The notes: a model not told the origin generated them from the letters alone. A stretch of 37,278 nt of DNA from an uncultured Lachnospiraceae bacterium (GCA_949738465.1 CATJBQ010000162.1:1-37278), one strand, 5' to 3'. Shown: positions 1-8,291, numbered from the stretch's first letter. Numbers and translations are program-made.

Positions 1-171
1 ATCTACTACATCGTAGAAGGCACCATGCTGTTCAAGGGCGAGGACGGCACGGAGACCGTTCTGGAAAAGGGCGACAGCGTACATATCGCTTCCAATTCCC
101 CCAAGTGCGTTACCAACATCGGATCTACCACTGCACAGATGCTGGTGATCCTGCTGCCTCCCGCACAATAA
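1..171 (+). CDS. Cupin-domain protein, C-terminal end (partial)
   Basis: The frame is open from base 1 to a TAA at 169-171 and gives 56 residues. It contains the pattern of a small cupin barrel: YYIVEGTMLF, then LEKGDSVHI and ending LVILLPPAQ. This GxxxF...GD.v.i order is the C-terminal half of the conserved double-stranded beta helix found in cupin_2 proteins. Many of these are C-terminal sensor domains of XRE-type HTH regulators, and others are free-standing cupins. The start lies outside the window, so neither a DNA-binding domain nor an enzyme role can be decided. It converges on the ROK gene at 251-1420. Confidence 0.75.
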   Translation: MYYIVEGTMLFKGEDGTETVLEKGDSVHIASNSPKCVTNIGSTTAQMLVILLPPAQ

Positions 172-187
172 GACGTTCGTATAGCGA

Positions 188-223
188 GGGACCGGCGTTG
201 TTCTTTCAGAACAGGCCGGCCCC
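188..223 (+). terminator. Imperfect hairpin, possible terminator
   Basis: A GC-rich interrupted inverted repeat (GGACCGGC and TTGTTCT pairing with AGAACA and GCCGGCC around a TTC loop) lies 16 bases after the cupin stop, between convergent genes. The downstream run is only CCTTGAAATTTT, so its use as a Rho-independent terminator is uncertain. Confidence 0.4.
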
Positions 224-250
224 TTGAAATTTTGCATGATTCCTCACAGC

Positions 251-1420
251 TCATGCATCCAAAGCTTCTTCCAGGCCAAGCTTTCCCTCAAAAATCTGGT
301 CCAGCACATTGCAGGCGGCCCCGGCTAACTGCTGCTCCTCCCCAAAGGTGGCCCGAAGAACCCGGATTCTCCGATAGCCGTCAGAAAGCTTCCCCTCATT
401 GATGCGCTTCTCCATCCGCTCCAGATAGCAATCCGGCAGATGGACGCTCTCATGTCCCAGGAATACCACCTCCGGATTCACCAGATTCACCACATTCACC
501 AGACATACCGCAAGCTTTTCCAGGGCATCCTTAAAAACAGCATCCACCTCCGGCTCCCGGTACCTCCTGCAGCATTCCGGAAAATCCACCGGCCGGCCCA
601 GCGCGCGGCCCACCTGTTCACAGATCACATTGACGCTGGCATACGTCTCCACACAGCCCAGATTCCCGCATTCACAGGGATTTCCCCGGTAATCGATGCT
701 CATATGCCCCAGCTCGCTGCCCAGCCCGTTGGCGCTTCCAAGGAGCCTGCCGTCCACATAGATCCCGGCGCCGATTCCATTTGTGATCCCCACAAAAAGA
801 AAGGAATGGTACTCCCTTCCGATACCGAACAAATGTTCTGCTCTGGCTGCGCTATTGTACTGATGATCCAGAAACACCGGAAGGCCGTACCGTTCCTGGA
901 AAAGCTCCCGCAAAGATACATTTCTGATCCCATAAAAACGGGGCGGATTCAGAAGGATCCCCCGTTCCACATCCAGCGGCCCGATGGAGGCCGCCCCAAT
1001 GCCAAGAACCTTCGTTTCCCCTGCAAGCATCCGGTCCACCAGCTCATAGAGGCAGGACAGGAATTCCTCCTCCGCAACAGCATGCAAGGGCCGGATCTCC
1101 TTTTTGCAGACTCCAAGCTTTAAATCGCACAGCACCGCCCCGCAGGACTCCCGGTTGATGAGGAGGCCCACAATCCGCGGCCCGCCCCCGGAAAGCTTCA
1201 GGGTTACCGGGTTGCGCCCCTTCTGGCCCTGATATTCCATTTCCCCTTCCTCCACCAGCCCCTGCTTTAAAAATTCGTCCACAATGTTGGTGACGGACAT
1301 CTTGGTGAGGCCGCTTTTTTTCGCCAGGCTGATCCTGGTGCTGGCCTCCGCCGTGGCAATCAGCCGAAGCAGCAGACCGCGGTTTTTCCTGCGCAGGTCG
1401 TCATTGTTATATCCCTTCAC
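251..1420 (-). CDS. ROK-family transcriptional regulator
   Basis: A 389-residue protein with the two-part ROK layout. Residues about 10-60 form a MarR-like winged helix (ISLAKKSGLTKMSVTNIVD). The rest is a sugar-kinase-fold domain with GITNGIGAGI near residue 211, GHM with His239, and the zinc motif CECGNLGC at 249-256. The N-terminal phosphate loop of true ROK sugar kinases is not recognisable (LLINRESCGA), which fits a regulator. The best start is a GTG at 1418-1420 behind GGGAGGAA. It is the last gene of the aldolase-kinase-ROK operon, 12 bases after the kinase stop. It is the natural candidate to bind the palindrome at 3495-3513 and sense the sugar or sugar phosphate handled by its neighbours. 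That role is inferred. Confidence 0.9.
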   Translation of the reverse strand: MKGYNNDDLRRKNRGLLLRLIATAEASTRISLAKKSGLTKMSVTNIVDEFLKQGLVEEGEMEYQGQKGRNPVTLKLSGGGPRIVGLLINRESCGAVLCDLKLGVCKKEIRPLHAVAEEEFLSCLYELVDRMLAGETKVLGIGAASIGPLDVERGILLNPPRFYGIRNVSLRELFQERYGLPVFLDHQYNSAARAEHLFGIGREYHSFLFVGITNGIGAGIYVDGRLLGSANGLGSELGHMSIDYRGNPCECGNLGCVETYASVNVICEQVGRALGRPVDFPECCRRYREPEVDAVFKDALEKLAVCLVNVVNLVNPEVVFLGHESVHLPDCYLERMEKRINEGKLSDGYRRIRVLRATFGEEQQLAGAACNVLDQIFEGKLGLEEALDA

Positions 1421-1432
1421 ACGTTCCTCCCT

Positions 1433-2554
1433 CTAAGCTCTCTTGGGCCAGCCCCTTGCGATCCGCTCCCGAAGCTCCTCAAAGGATTTTAAGCCGCTTA
1501 GCGCGTCATACGCCGCCACGCAGCAGGCTCCGGTGGCCGCCGAAAGCTGCAGGCACTCCTGGCAGGAGCAGCCTTTGACCACCGCATAGAGAAAGGCCGC
1601 AATGCTGGTGTCCCCCGCCCCGGTTCCCGATAATACCTGATCCGGCTGGTAGCTTTTTTCAAACATGCGCAGATCCGCCCAGGCATCGGCGCCCCCGGCA
1701 AGAATCCCCGCCATATCAGTTAGTCTCTCCTTACTTCCTGTGGCCAGATACAGCCCCGGCGCGCCGCATTTGATCAGCACAACCCTGGCGCCAAACCCTA
1801 GAAGCTTCTCCGCTAAGGGCCGGATATCCTCTTCCGCATCCAGGAAATCCGTGATATCCCCTCCGTCTGCCCGCTGCTGCCACGCAAGAAACCGCTCCCG
1901 GTCGATCATGTAGGCCAGCTCCTCCACACTGGGCACAAAAAAGTCCACATAGGGAAGCACCCGTTCCAAAATTCCCTCCCAGTCCACCTTGCCGGCCGGG
2001 GCGTCCGCATCCACCGCCGCCAGATCCAGGGAGGTATAAACGCCCAGGGATCTGACCTCCCGAAACAGTTCCAGAAGCTCCTGTCCCTCCCGCTCATACA
2101 TGCTCTGCATCAGCGGCGGGTAGCCAAAATGAAACAGCTTTCCCTGCCGGATCCGGGAAAAATCCAGATCCTTCTTGTAAAAATGGTCGTTTGCGCCGGA
2201 GTGATGCAGGAAAATCCGGTCGATGCCCTTTGGCGCAATCACTACGGAGTAGGAGGTATCCACGTCCTCCGCACAGATCATGCCGTCTTCCGCCCCGTAT
2301 TCCTGAATCTGGGAGAGCACCATTTTTCCAAAGGCGTCGTTGCCGATCTTGCCCATCAGGGTCACATCCGCCCCCAGGCATTTTAGCGCAAGGCCGGTAT
2401 TGGCCACCGCTCCTCCGGTATGTACGTCGGCACTTCCCATCGGCAAAAGCCGCCCGGGCTTTAAGATCTCCCCCACGGTCTTTCCGGATTTTTCCAGGAA
2501 GGCCGGCGTAATATCCAGGCAGATATGGCCTGCCACAATGATTTTATCTGCCAT
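1433..2554 (-). CDS. PfkB-family sugar kinase
   Basis: A 373-residue ribokinase-superfamily kinase. It begins KIIVAGHICLDITP and carries the first signature, GGAVANTGLALKCLGA, with VTLMGKIGNDAFG. It ends with the second signature, SGTGAGDTSIAAF, whose Asp315 is the expected catalytic base. The family transfers phosphate from ATP to a sugar or sugar-phosphate hydroxyl in the cytoplasm. An in-frame start exists at 2581, but the ATG at 2554 is preferred: GGAGGAGAAAA sits directly before it, inside the last codons of the aldolase gene, so the two genes overlap by 11 bases and are probably translationally coupled. With the aldolase it could convert a hexose or ketose phosphate into triose units. 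The substrate cannot be read from the sequence. Confidence 0.88.
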   Translation of the reverse strand: MADKIIVAGHICLDITPAFLEKSGKTVGEILKPGRLLPMGSADVHTGGAVANTGLALKCLGADVTLMGKIGNDAFGKMVLSQIQEYGAEDGMICAEDVDTSYSVVIAPKGIDRIFLHHSGANDHFYKKDLDFSRIRQGKLFHFGYPPLMQSMYEREGQELLELFREVRSLGVYTSLDLAAVDADAPAGKVDWEGILERVLPYVDFFVPSVEELAYMIDRERFLAWQQRADGGDITDFLDAEEDIRPLAEKLLGFGARVVLIKCGAPGLYLATGSKERLTDMAGILAGGADAWADLRMFEKSYQPDQVLSGTGAGDTSIAAFLYAVVKGCSCQECLQLSAATGACCVAAYDALSGLKSFEELRERIARGWPKRA

Positions 2555-3476
2555 TTTTCTCCTCCAATACCCTCTGTACAACCGCCTTCACGATCTCATC
2601 CACATCCGCCCCCGGCCAGGGCGCTTTTCCCACGGATCCAAAAAGCGTCAGCTTCTTTGCCACCTCCTGGCGGATGGCCTCCACCGCCGCCGGGATCAGG
2701 TCGATCAGCCCCTTGTCCATGGAATGGAAGGCCCGGAACTCCGCTTCCACCGCCGCGATATTGATATCCGTAAAAATATTCACCTTGCTGATGCCCGCGG
2801 CAATGGCCTTCTGGAAATCCTGGTCGGTAAGGCCGGAGCCGCCGTGCAGCACCAGAGGAACGTCCACCGTCCTCGCAATGGTGCGGATCCGTTCAAAATC
2901 CAGCTTGGGCGGCAGCTTATAGGCGCCGTGGGCCGTGCCCACGGCAATGGCCAGGGCGTCTACCCCTGTCTTTTCCACAAAATCCTTTGCCTGCTTAGGA
3001 TCGGTGTAAAAGGCGGAAGGGTCCGTCAAGCGGAAATTTCCCTCTGCCGAGCCCTCGTTGTCCCCCACATGCCCCAGCTCCCCTTCAATGGTCGCTCCAT
3101 AGGAATGGGCCAGTTCCGCCATCTCCCGCACCTTTTCCACATTGACCTCATAAGGGTCGGTGGAGCAGTCGTACATAATGGAAGAAAATCCCAACTGCAG
3201 CGCCTGGATGCAGGTCTCCCGGTTCAGCCCGTGGTCCAGGTGCACCACCACCGGGACGCTGGCCTTCTTCGCCATGGGGATCAGGTAATAGGATACCTCC
3301 TCCAGAGGGCCATAGGGAAACAACACCTCCGCAGTCCCCATAATCACCGGGGAACGGTTCTTCTCCGCCGCCGCCAGGATCCCCCGGGCCAGCTCCAGGT
3401 TCACCGCGTTAAAAAGCCCCACCGCATAGCCCCCCTGCCGGGCCGGCTTCAATACTTTGTTCAGATTGACTAACAT
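2544..3476 (-). CDS. Class II fructose-bisphosphate/ketose-bisphosphate aldolase family
   Basis: A 310-residue zinc-dependent aldolase of the Fba/GatY/IolJ superfamily. It has the catalytic-Asp and zinc-His motif VVHLDHGL (Asp81, His82), Glu132 in EGELGHVG, His183 in GTAHGAYK and His211 in VLHGGSGL. These are the expected catalytic and metal residues. The family cleaves ketose 1-phosphate or 1,6-bisphosphate substrates into dihydroxyacetone phosphate and an aldehyde. GGAGATGG precedes the ATG at 3476. It is the first gene of a three-gene minus-strand operon with a PfkB kinase and a ROK regulator, and has a consensus promoter and operator immediately upstream. Which ketose it uses (fructose, tagatose or deoxy-gluconate type) is unresolved. 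Confidence 0.92.
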   Translation of the reverse strand: MLVNLNKVLKPARQGGYAVGLFNAVNLELARGILAAAEKNRSPVIMGTAEVLFPYGPLEEVSYYLIPMAKKASVPVVVHLDHGLNRETCIQALQLGFSSIMYDCSTDPYEVNVEKVREMAELAHSYGATIEGELGHVGDNEGSAEGNFRLTDPSAFYTDPKQAKDFVEKTGVDALAIAVGTAHGAYKLPPKLDFERIRTIARTVDVPLVLHGGSGLTDQDFQKAIAAGISKVNIFTDINIAAVEAEFRAFHSMDKGLIDLIPAAVEAIRQEVAKKLTLFGSVGKAPWPGADVDEIVKAVVQRVLEEKNGR

Positions 3477-3494
3477 TGTACCATCTCCTTCTTT

Positions 3495-3513
3495 TGGTAT
3501 AAGCGTTTTACCA
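3495..3513. promoter_or_regulatory. Palindromic operator of the aldolase operon
   Basis: TGGTAAAACGCTTATACCA (read on the minus strand) is a 19-bp imperfect palindrome with 7 of 9 arm positions matching. It begins four bases after the -10 box and so covers the expected transcription start, the classic place for a repressor. The ROK protein of the same operon is the likely ligand, by inference. Confidence 0.6.
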
Positions 3514-3517
3514 TTAC

Positions 3518-3546
3518 AGTATAAAGAAGGGAAAGAAAAAAGTCAA
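3518..3546 (-). promoter_or_regulatory. Sigma-A promoter of the aldolase operon
   Basis: On the minus strand TTGACT (3546-3541) and TATACT (3523-3518) are separated by exactly 17 bases. The -35 box lies inside the distal arm of the terminator hairpin of the preceding operon, so the two signals share DNA. Confidence 0.75.
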
Positions 3547-3575
3547 GGGGTTCTTCGGAAAGCCCTTGACTTTTT
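3537..3575 (-). terminator. Rho-independent terminator of the acyl-carrier operon
   Basis: A 13-bp stem (AAAAAGTCAAGGG pairing with CCCTTGACTTTTT) with a 13-base loop begins 23 bases after the acyl ligase stop codon. On the minus strand it runs into TTTTTTCTTT, a good U-tract. It closes the five-gene operon that starts at 8209. Confidence 0.85.
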
Positions 3576-3597
3576 CTTGCAAAGCATCTTATACGTT

Positions 3598-5151
3598 CTA
3601 AAACCGCTTAATCTTCCGGGTGGTATTTTTCTCAAACTCCACTTCCCGTACCTTCAGGCCGTAGATCCGCTTATACAGCGGCGCACCCTCATTATACTGG
3701 TCGATGAGCTTCTGCAGGGCCGCCGGCACATCCTTGATCCGCTTCTTTGCCGCATACTCCAGATCCGGGAAGATCTCCGCCTCCAGGACGCCGTCCGTAT
3801 CCCGCACCAGCACCTCGGCCACCAGACGCTCCTTCGAAAGCTTGTTCTCGATCTCCTCCGGCGAGACGTTCTCCCCGTTTTTGGTAATAATCAGGTTTTT
3901 CTTACGTCCTGTCAGAAACAGGAAACCGTCCTGGTCTATGTAACCTAAGTCGCCTGTTTTCAGCCATCCGTCCTCTAAGGCTTCCGCCGTCTCCTCTGGC
4001 ATCTTATAATAACCCTGCATCACGCTGGAGCCCTTCACCCAGATCTCCTCCTCCACAATCTGCACCTGGCAGTTGGGCATGGGCCTGCCGATGGAACCAG
4101 GCCTTGAGGCAGACTTACAATTTGTGCTGATCACCGGCGCGCACTCTGTCATGCCGTAGCCCTGTAAAATCGTGATGCCAAACCGCTTGAACAAATCGAT
4201 ATAGGCCGGATTCAGATAGGCGCCGCCGCTGCAGATGGTGTGGAACTGTCTGCCAAATACCTTGGCCTTTAAGATAGGCGCCGGGATCAGGGAAGCGTCC
4301 TCCAGCTTTTTGGCAAGAGTCTCCACCATCAGGGGCACCATCAGAATCATATCCGGCTCAAACAGCTTGATGTTTTTGGCCACCCGGAGCAAAGAATCGT
4401 TGATACAGATCACAGCCCCCACGGAAAGGCCTTTCAGAATATCCATGGAAAGACAGTAGGCGTGGTGGATGGGCAGCACGCTCATCAGCACCGTTCCCGG
4501 CTCATAGCCCATGTCAAGGGCCGTGGCATTCTCCGCAAGGTTTTGGTGGGTGAGCATCACGCCCTTGCTCTTTCCGGTGGTGCCGGAGGTAAACATAATC
4601 GTTGCCAGATCCTCCGGGCGGGGACGGAGGATTTCCTGCGACGCAGCAGCTTTTCTGCCCGCCTCCTCCACCAGCTTCCAAAAGAATAAGGCCCCAGGCA
4701 CATCGCTTCCCTCCTCCATGGCGATGCAGTAAGCCAGCTTGGGGCACTGCTCCCTGGCACGGCGGGCCGTCTCCGCCTTGGTCTCATCGAAGACAAGAGC
4801 CGTAACGTCCGCCCGGTCCAAAAGCTCACAGAGCTCCTCCGCCGGAAGGTTCGCGTCTAAGGGCACTGCCACGCTGCCGCTACCCACAATGCCAAAATAG
4901 GCGGTGATCCAGGAATAGGAGGTGGCTCCCAGGACGGCAATATGCTTTCCCTGCTGCCCCAGATCCAGCAATGCCTGCCCAAAATTCCCACTGTCATTTT
5001 TAAGCTGGGTATAGGTTCTGGCTTCCACCGCCGTCTCCCGCTTTCCATTCTCCCCGGCACGCTTTACCTTGTAGCGGATGGCGTCCCTGGGGCCGTAAGC
5101 CTCCTCCGCCTTTTCCAGCAGCTCATATATGGTGCTTCGCAATTCGTTCAT
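3598..5151 (-). CDS. AMP-forming acyl ligase (acyl-CoA/acyl-ACP synthetase)
   Basis: A 517-residue member of the ANL adenylating superfamily. It contains the phosphate loop TSGTTGKSKG (residues 188-197), LPIHHAYCLSMDIL as in long-chain fatty acyl ligases, QGYGMTECAP, DGWLKTGDLG, GRKKNLIITKNGENVSP, and the C-terminal lysine region TTRKIKRF. The family activates a carboxylic acid as acyl-AMP and passes it to a thiol. The carrier protein gene 44 bases upstream makes loading of that carrier likely, although CoA remains possible. An in-frame start at 5178 exists. The ATG at 5151 is preferred because AGGAGGG lies at a suitable distance. It is the last gene of the TetR-linked operon and is followed by a strong terminator. 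The acid specificity is not predictable by eye. Confidence 0.9.
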   Translation of the reverse strand: MNELRSTIYELLEKAEEAYGPRDAIRYKVKRAGENGKRETAVEARTYTQLKNDSGNFGQALLDLGQQGKHIAVLGATSYSWITAYFGIVGSGSVAVPLDANLPAEELCELLDRADVTALVFDETKAETARRAREQCPKLAYCIAMEEGSDVPGALFFWKLVEEAGRKAAASQEILRPRPEDLATIMFTSGTTGKSKGVMLTHQNLAENATALDMGYEPGTVLMSVLPIHHAYCLSMDILKGLSVGAVICINDSLLRVAKNIKLFEPDMILMVPLMVETLAKKLEDASLIPAPILKAKVFGRQFHTICSGGAYLNPAYIDLFKRFGITILQGYGMTECAPVISTNCKSASRPGSIGRPMPNCQVQIVEEEIWVKGSSVMQGYYKMPEETAEALEDGWLKTGDLGYIDQDGFLFLTGRKKNLIITKNGENVSPEEIENKLSKERLVAEVLVRDTDGVLEAEIFPDLEYAAKKRIKDVPAALQKLIDQYNEGAPLYKRIYGLKVREVEFEKNTTRKIKRF

Positions 5152-5195
5152 AATCTGCTCCCTCCTGCTTTGGTGCACACTGCATGTTCCGGTAG

Positions 5196-5423
5196 TTACC
5201 GGGATAACTCTGCCAGGTAATCCGCTGCCTCCTGGACGGTACGGATATTGGCAGCCTTCTCCTGGTCAATCTCCACATCCAGGGTATCCTCAACCTCTCC
5301 CAGCATGCTCATAAAATCAAAGGACGTAAATCCCAGGTCCTCCATAAAACGAGACTCCGGCTTAATATCCTCTTTCCTGACTTCCACATAATTTACAATG
5401 ATTTCTACCAGTTCCTCAAACAT
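5196..5423 (-). CDS. Acyl/peptidyl carrier protein
   Basis: A 75-residue acidic helical protein. Ser34 in the motif DLGFTSFDFM is the predicted attachment site of 4'-phosphopantetheine (the usual form is DSL; here it is TSF). The four-helix pattern and the ending AADYLAELSR are typical. AAGGAG precedes the ATG. It lies between a free-standing condensation protein (12 bases upstream) and an AMP-forming ligase (44 bases downstream). It is therefore most likely a dedicated carrier holding the activated acyl or aminoacyl group for this pathway, not the general fatty acid ACP. No phosphopantetheinyl transferase gene is visible in the window, so a host enzyme must act on it. Confidence 0.92.
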   Translation of the reverse strand: MFEELVEIIVNYVEVRKEDIKPESRFMEDLGFTSFDFMSMLGEVEDTLDVEIDQEKAANIRTVQEAADYLAELSR

Positions 5424-5435
5424 TCTCTCGTCTCC

Positions 5436-6839
5436 TTATACTAATTTGATGATATCGCCAATGGTAAGATTGGGGCGCTCCACTCCCTTAAACATAATCT
5501 TACAGATGTAGTAATAAAAGTATTCCAACTGCTGGCGGCTATACGCCTTCGTCTGGTGCTCAAAACTGAAATCCAGCCCGTTGTCCTCCGGCCGGTGCAT
5601 CACCGTCAGGTACATCCCGTCGGAATAATAGCCGTTGCCGTACCGTTTCGTCTTGTAGCGGATCTCCCCCAGATCGGTGAGCCCCTTCTCCCGCAGGGTG
5701 GCGGGCTGGTAGGTGAGGGATACGGTTTCGTAGCCCATTCCCCGGGGCGGGTTGTAAAGCTCCCTCCGGTAGGCCAGATACTCTGCCGGGTTGAAATTCA
5801 CATACCGGAACACCTCGTTCTGCTTATCCCGGATTTCCAGCACGCCCTCCAAAAAGGTATGGTTTTCCGGGATCACCGTCCGGAAGGGGAAGCAGTGGAT
5901 CCGGGTGCCGCCGGATTTTTTCTCCAGAAGAGTGGCCCTGCGGGCGTAAGCCACCTGCATGGACACATCGTCGCACTGGTTCAGCTTCTGCAGATAGGTG
6001 CGGATTCCCATAATCAGCAGGCACTGGAGAGAAACGTGATGCTGCTCACAAAAACCCATCAGCCGTTGTGTGGGCTCCTCCTCCAGATGGAAAATATCGA
6101 TGGCCGCCGCAAAGCTGTCGGACCCTGTGGGGGCTGTCCGAAGAACGGGATTGCCCAGCGCCTCTCTGGCCGCCTCCAATTTTGCCGGTCCCTCAATGCC
6201 GTTATAAACAGGCTCCGATTCCTCGATCTGCCTGCGGAAATACGCCCGGTCCCTGGCCTGGGCCTTGCTGCCGGCCTCGTAGGCCAGATCCTTTTCCAAC
6301 TGCTCAATGTAAGAACGCTGCTCCGCCGGATAAGGAATATTTTCAAAATTCGCGCTGCAGTAAAGCTCGATCACGTCCTTGAGAAAGCCAATCAGAGACT
6401 GGGCATCCAGAAACCGGTGGTCCCCCGCAATGTACATGCCCTCAAAGCCGTCCGGCGTCTTGATGATCACCACCTTGTTCATGGGCATATCCTCCTGATC
6501 GAAGGGAACCCGCGTCCAGGCGGTCATCTCCGCCTCGGCCTCCTCCATGGTCTTCCCGGAAAAATCCACAAAGGGAATCTCCCGCTCCTCCCGGTCCGCA
6601 ATATACTGGTACCACTCCTGTTCCTTCTTGTCGTAGACCAGCCGCGCCCGCATGAACTCGCTGCGCTCATACGCCTTGTAAATGGCCTTCCGAAGCTCAT
6701 TCAGATCCAGTTGGAACTCGATGGTCAAGCTGGATCCGATATTTAAAATCTCCTTCCCAGGGCAGTACTGGGCGTAATAATTGTGGAATTTCTGGGCCAC
6801 CGTCAACGGGTAGGTCCTGTATCCTTTTCTTGTTTTCAT
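5436..6839 (-). CDS. Free-standing NRPS-type condensation-domain protein
   Basis: A 467-residue protein, about the size of one condensation domain, with no adenylation or carrier domain attached. It opens YPLTVAQKFHNYY, resembling the C1 core motif. The C3 active-site motif HHxxxDG appears as DHRFLDA at 140-146: the second, catalytic His141 and Asp145 are kept, while the first His is Asp and the Gly is Ala. The region VSLQCLLIMGIRTYL fits the C5 area. The family joins a carrier-bound acyl donor to an amine or hydroxyl acceptor; related acyltransferases include the PapA type. The adjacent carrier protein is the obvious partner. AAGGAG precedes the ATG. The assignment to the superfamily is good, but the reaction and acceptor are unknown. 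Confidence 0.78.
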   Translation of the reverse strand: MKTRKGYRTYPLTVAQKFHNYYAQYCPGKEILNIGSSLTIEFQLDLNELRKAIYKAYERSEFMRARLVYDKKEQEWYQYIADREEREIPFVDFSGKTMEEAEAEMTAWTRVPFDQEDMPMNKVVIIKTPDGFEGMYIAGDHRFLDAQSLIGFLKDVIELYCSANFENIPYPAEQRSYIEQLEKDLAYEAGSKAQARDRAYFRRQIEESEPVYNGIEGPAKLEAAREALGNPVLRTAPTGSDSFAAAIDIFHLEEEPTQRLMGFCEQHHVSLQCLLIMGIRTYLQKLNQCDDVSMQVAYARRATLLEKKSGGTRIHCFPFRTVIPENHTFLEGVLEIRDKQNEVFRYVNFNPAEYLAYRRELYNPPRGMGYETVSLTYQPATLREKGLTDLGEIRYKTKRYGNGYYSDGMYLTVMHRPEDNGLDFSFEHQTKAYSRQQLEYFYYYICKIMFKGVERPNLTIGDIIKLV

Positions 6840-6888
6840 TATCTATCTCCTTCATCAGAACGGGTAGTGTCCCGGTAGTTAGTATTGG

Positions 6889-7833
6889 CTAACTCATAAC
6901 TTTATCTGCAAATTTTGTCAAAGCGTTTTCATACGCTTCCATCTCTTTATAATAGCTCTCCGCATGGGCCGCCCCCTCCACAATCAGCAGTTCCTTGGGC
7001 GAACTGCAGTTCTCGTAGATCTCATAACACATGCTGCAGGGCACAAAGGTGTCCGCCGAACCGTGGATAAACAGGATCGGCACCGTGGCCTTACGTACCT
7101 CCCGGCTGGCGTTGCACTCGTCCATACCATAGCCCGCCAAGCGCCTGTTGAGCACATCTGCCCCCTGGATCGCCGGAAAGGCAGGAAGATGGTACATGTG
7201 GTGCAGCACATGGGTAAATACCTCCTTGGGAGACGTAAACCCACAGTCGGACACGATTCCCTTCACATTCTCCGGCAGGCGAAGGCCGCTGGCCATCAGC
7301 ACCGTGGCCCCTCCCATGGAGGTTCCGTGAAGCAGAATCCGCACGTTGTGGCCGCATTCTCCAATGGCCCAGTCAATCCAGCTTAAGGCGTCCTTCCGGT
7401 CCAGGCAGCCGAATCCGATGTACTCGCCCTCGCTCCCTCCATGGGCCCGGGCGTCCGGCATCAGCATGGCATAGCCACGCTTCAGAAAATAGTCGGCGAT
7501 GGCTACATGGTTGCTCAGTCCCTCTCCGGTGTACCCGTGAAAACAGATCACCAGCTTATTTTCCGCATTTTCCGCCGGAAAATACGTGGCATGGAGCTTC
7601 AGTCCGTCAAAGGAGGTCAGGTACACGTCCCGGTGCTCCTGTGCAAGCACATACTTCTTGCGCTCCTCCATCAACGGAAAATATTTTTCCCAGTCTGTCC
7701 CCGACATCTTAGTGGTCCGCTCCGTCCTGGCATTCCCGCGCTTCATGGTCCGGTTGTAAAAATATACGGTCTCGCCGATTCCCGCCGCTGCCAGAAGCCC
7801 GGCCGTTGTTGCAATTTTCTTCCATACTCCCAT
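6889..7833 (-). CDS. Membrane-anchored alpha/beta hydrolase
   Basis: A 314-residue protein. Residues about 5-26 form a hydrophobic segment after a basic start, predicted to be an uncleaved signal anchor. The catalytic domain shows CFHGYTGEG (oxyanion loop), nucleophile elbow GTSMGG with Ser172, Asp261 in HGSADTFVP, and His290 in GAAHAES, giving a complete triad. It resembles the YfhR/BEM46-like serine hydrolases. It lies 25 bases after the SCP2-like gene and 49 bases before the condensation gene, in the same operon. It could release or remodel an acylated product at the membrane, like an external thioesterase or lipase. That is inference. Confidence 0.88.
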   Translation of the reverse strand: MGVWKKIATTAGLLAAAGIGETVYFYNRTMKRGNARTERTTKMSGTDWEKYFPLMEERKKYVLAQEHRDVYLTSFDGLKLHATYFPAENAENKLVICFHGYTGEGLSNHVAIADYFLKRGYAMLMPDARAHGGSEGEYIGFGCLDRKDALSWIDWAIGECGHNVRILLHGTSMGGATVLMASGLRLPENVKGIVSDCGFTSPKEVFTHVLHHMYHLPAFPAIQGADVLNRRLAGYGMDECNASREVRKATVPILFIHGSADTFVPCSMCYEIYENCSSPKELLIVEGAAHAESYYKEMEAYENALTKFADKVMS

Positions 7834-7858
7834 AACGATCCGCCTCTTTTCCCGTTTC

Positions 7859-8209
7859 CTATTCCTTCCTGCCCTTGCCCCGCTTCATCTCGATGATGTC
7901 CTTTAAACGCAGGGCCTTGTCAATATTGCCCTCCACCTTCAGCTTCTGCATGGTGAAGGCCGTCACCGGGTTCATCTTCCCCTCGGCAATCTTCCTTAAC
8001 ACCTCCGGCGAGCAGGTAAACATAGCGTCCCGGTCATAATACTCATAGGGCTCCACGTAAAGCTGCCCCTCCTTCACCTCCACATAAAAAGAGCCGCCCG
8101 CCTCGGGGTCCTCAATGTTGAACTGGAAGGCCAGATGCTCCGGAATGTCGCTGACGTCGGCTCCCATAAACTTTCCTTTGATCTCATAAAAAAAATCTGC
8201 ATATGTCAT
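7859..8209 (-). CDS. SCP2 (sterol carrier protein 2)-like lipid-binding protein
   Basis: A 116-residue protein beginning MTYADFFYEI. It has the SCP2 pattern: a beta sheet (LAFQFNIED, SFYVEVKEGQ, YVEPY), an acidic turn (YYDRDAMFTC), then EVLRKIAEGKMNPVTAFTMQKLKVEGNIDKALRL, quoted here only in outline, where the KMNP/KVEGN pair is typical. SCP2 domains hold lipids or acyl groups in a hydrophobic tunnel. Upstream in-frame codons reach 8284 but run through the promoter. The ATG at 8209, behind AGAGGAGG, is the clear start. It is the first gene of the five-gene operon controlled by the divergent TetR gene. A role in presenting or shuttling an acyl substrate or product fits its neighbours. Confidence 0.85.
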   Translation of the reverse strand: MTYADFFYEIKGKFMGADVSDIPEHLAFQFNIEDPEAGGSFYVEVKEGQLYVEPYEYYDRDAMFTCSPEVLRKIAEGKMNPVTAFTMQKLKVEGNIDKALRLKDIIEMKRGKGRKE

Positions 8210-8232
8210 AACTTTTCCTCCTCTTTCTTCTA

Positions 8233-8291
8233 TCGACCATAGGTCGAATTGCTTTACTGTGATATTATCACACTTTTCGACCATCGGTCAA
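8233..8291 (-). promoter_or_regulatory. Operon promoter flanked by two TetR-type operators
   Basis: Two near-identical 15-bp palindromes, TCGACCATAGGTCGA (8233-8247) and TCGACCATCGGTCAA (8277-8291), lie 44 bp apart, about four helical turns. The minus-strand -35 box TTGACC (8291-8286) is part of the distal palindrome. The -10 is GATAAT (8269-8264, spacing 16) or TAATAT (8267-8262, spacing 18). The proximal palindrome lies just downstream of the start point. Repression by the TetR protein at 8425-9042 is the simple reading. Confidence 0.8.

Noticed and set aside
2340-3473. 377-codon plus-strand frame antisense to the aldolase and kinase
   Set aside because: The opposite strand encodes two well-motifed enzymes; the antisense product is Arg/His-rich low-quality sequence typical of GC-biased shadows.
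5556-6746. 396-codon plus-strand frame antisense to the condensation protein
   Set aside because: No ribosome site, shadow composition, and the minus strand has a coherent operon.
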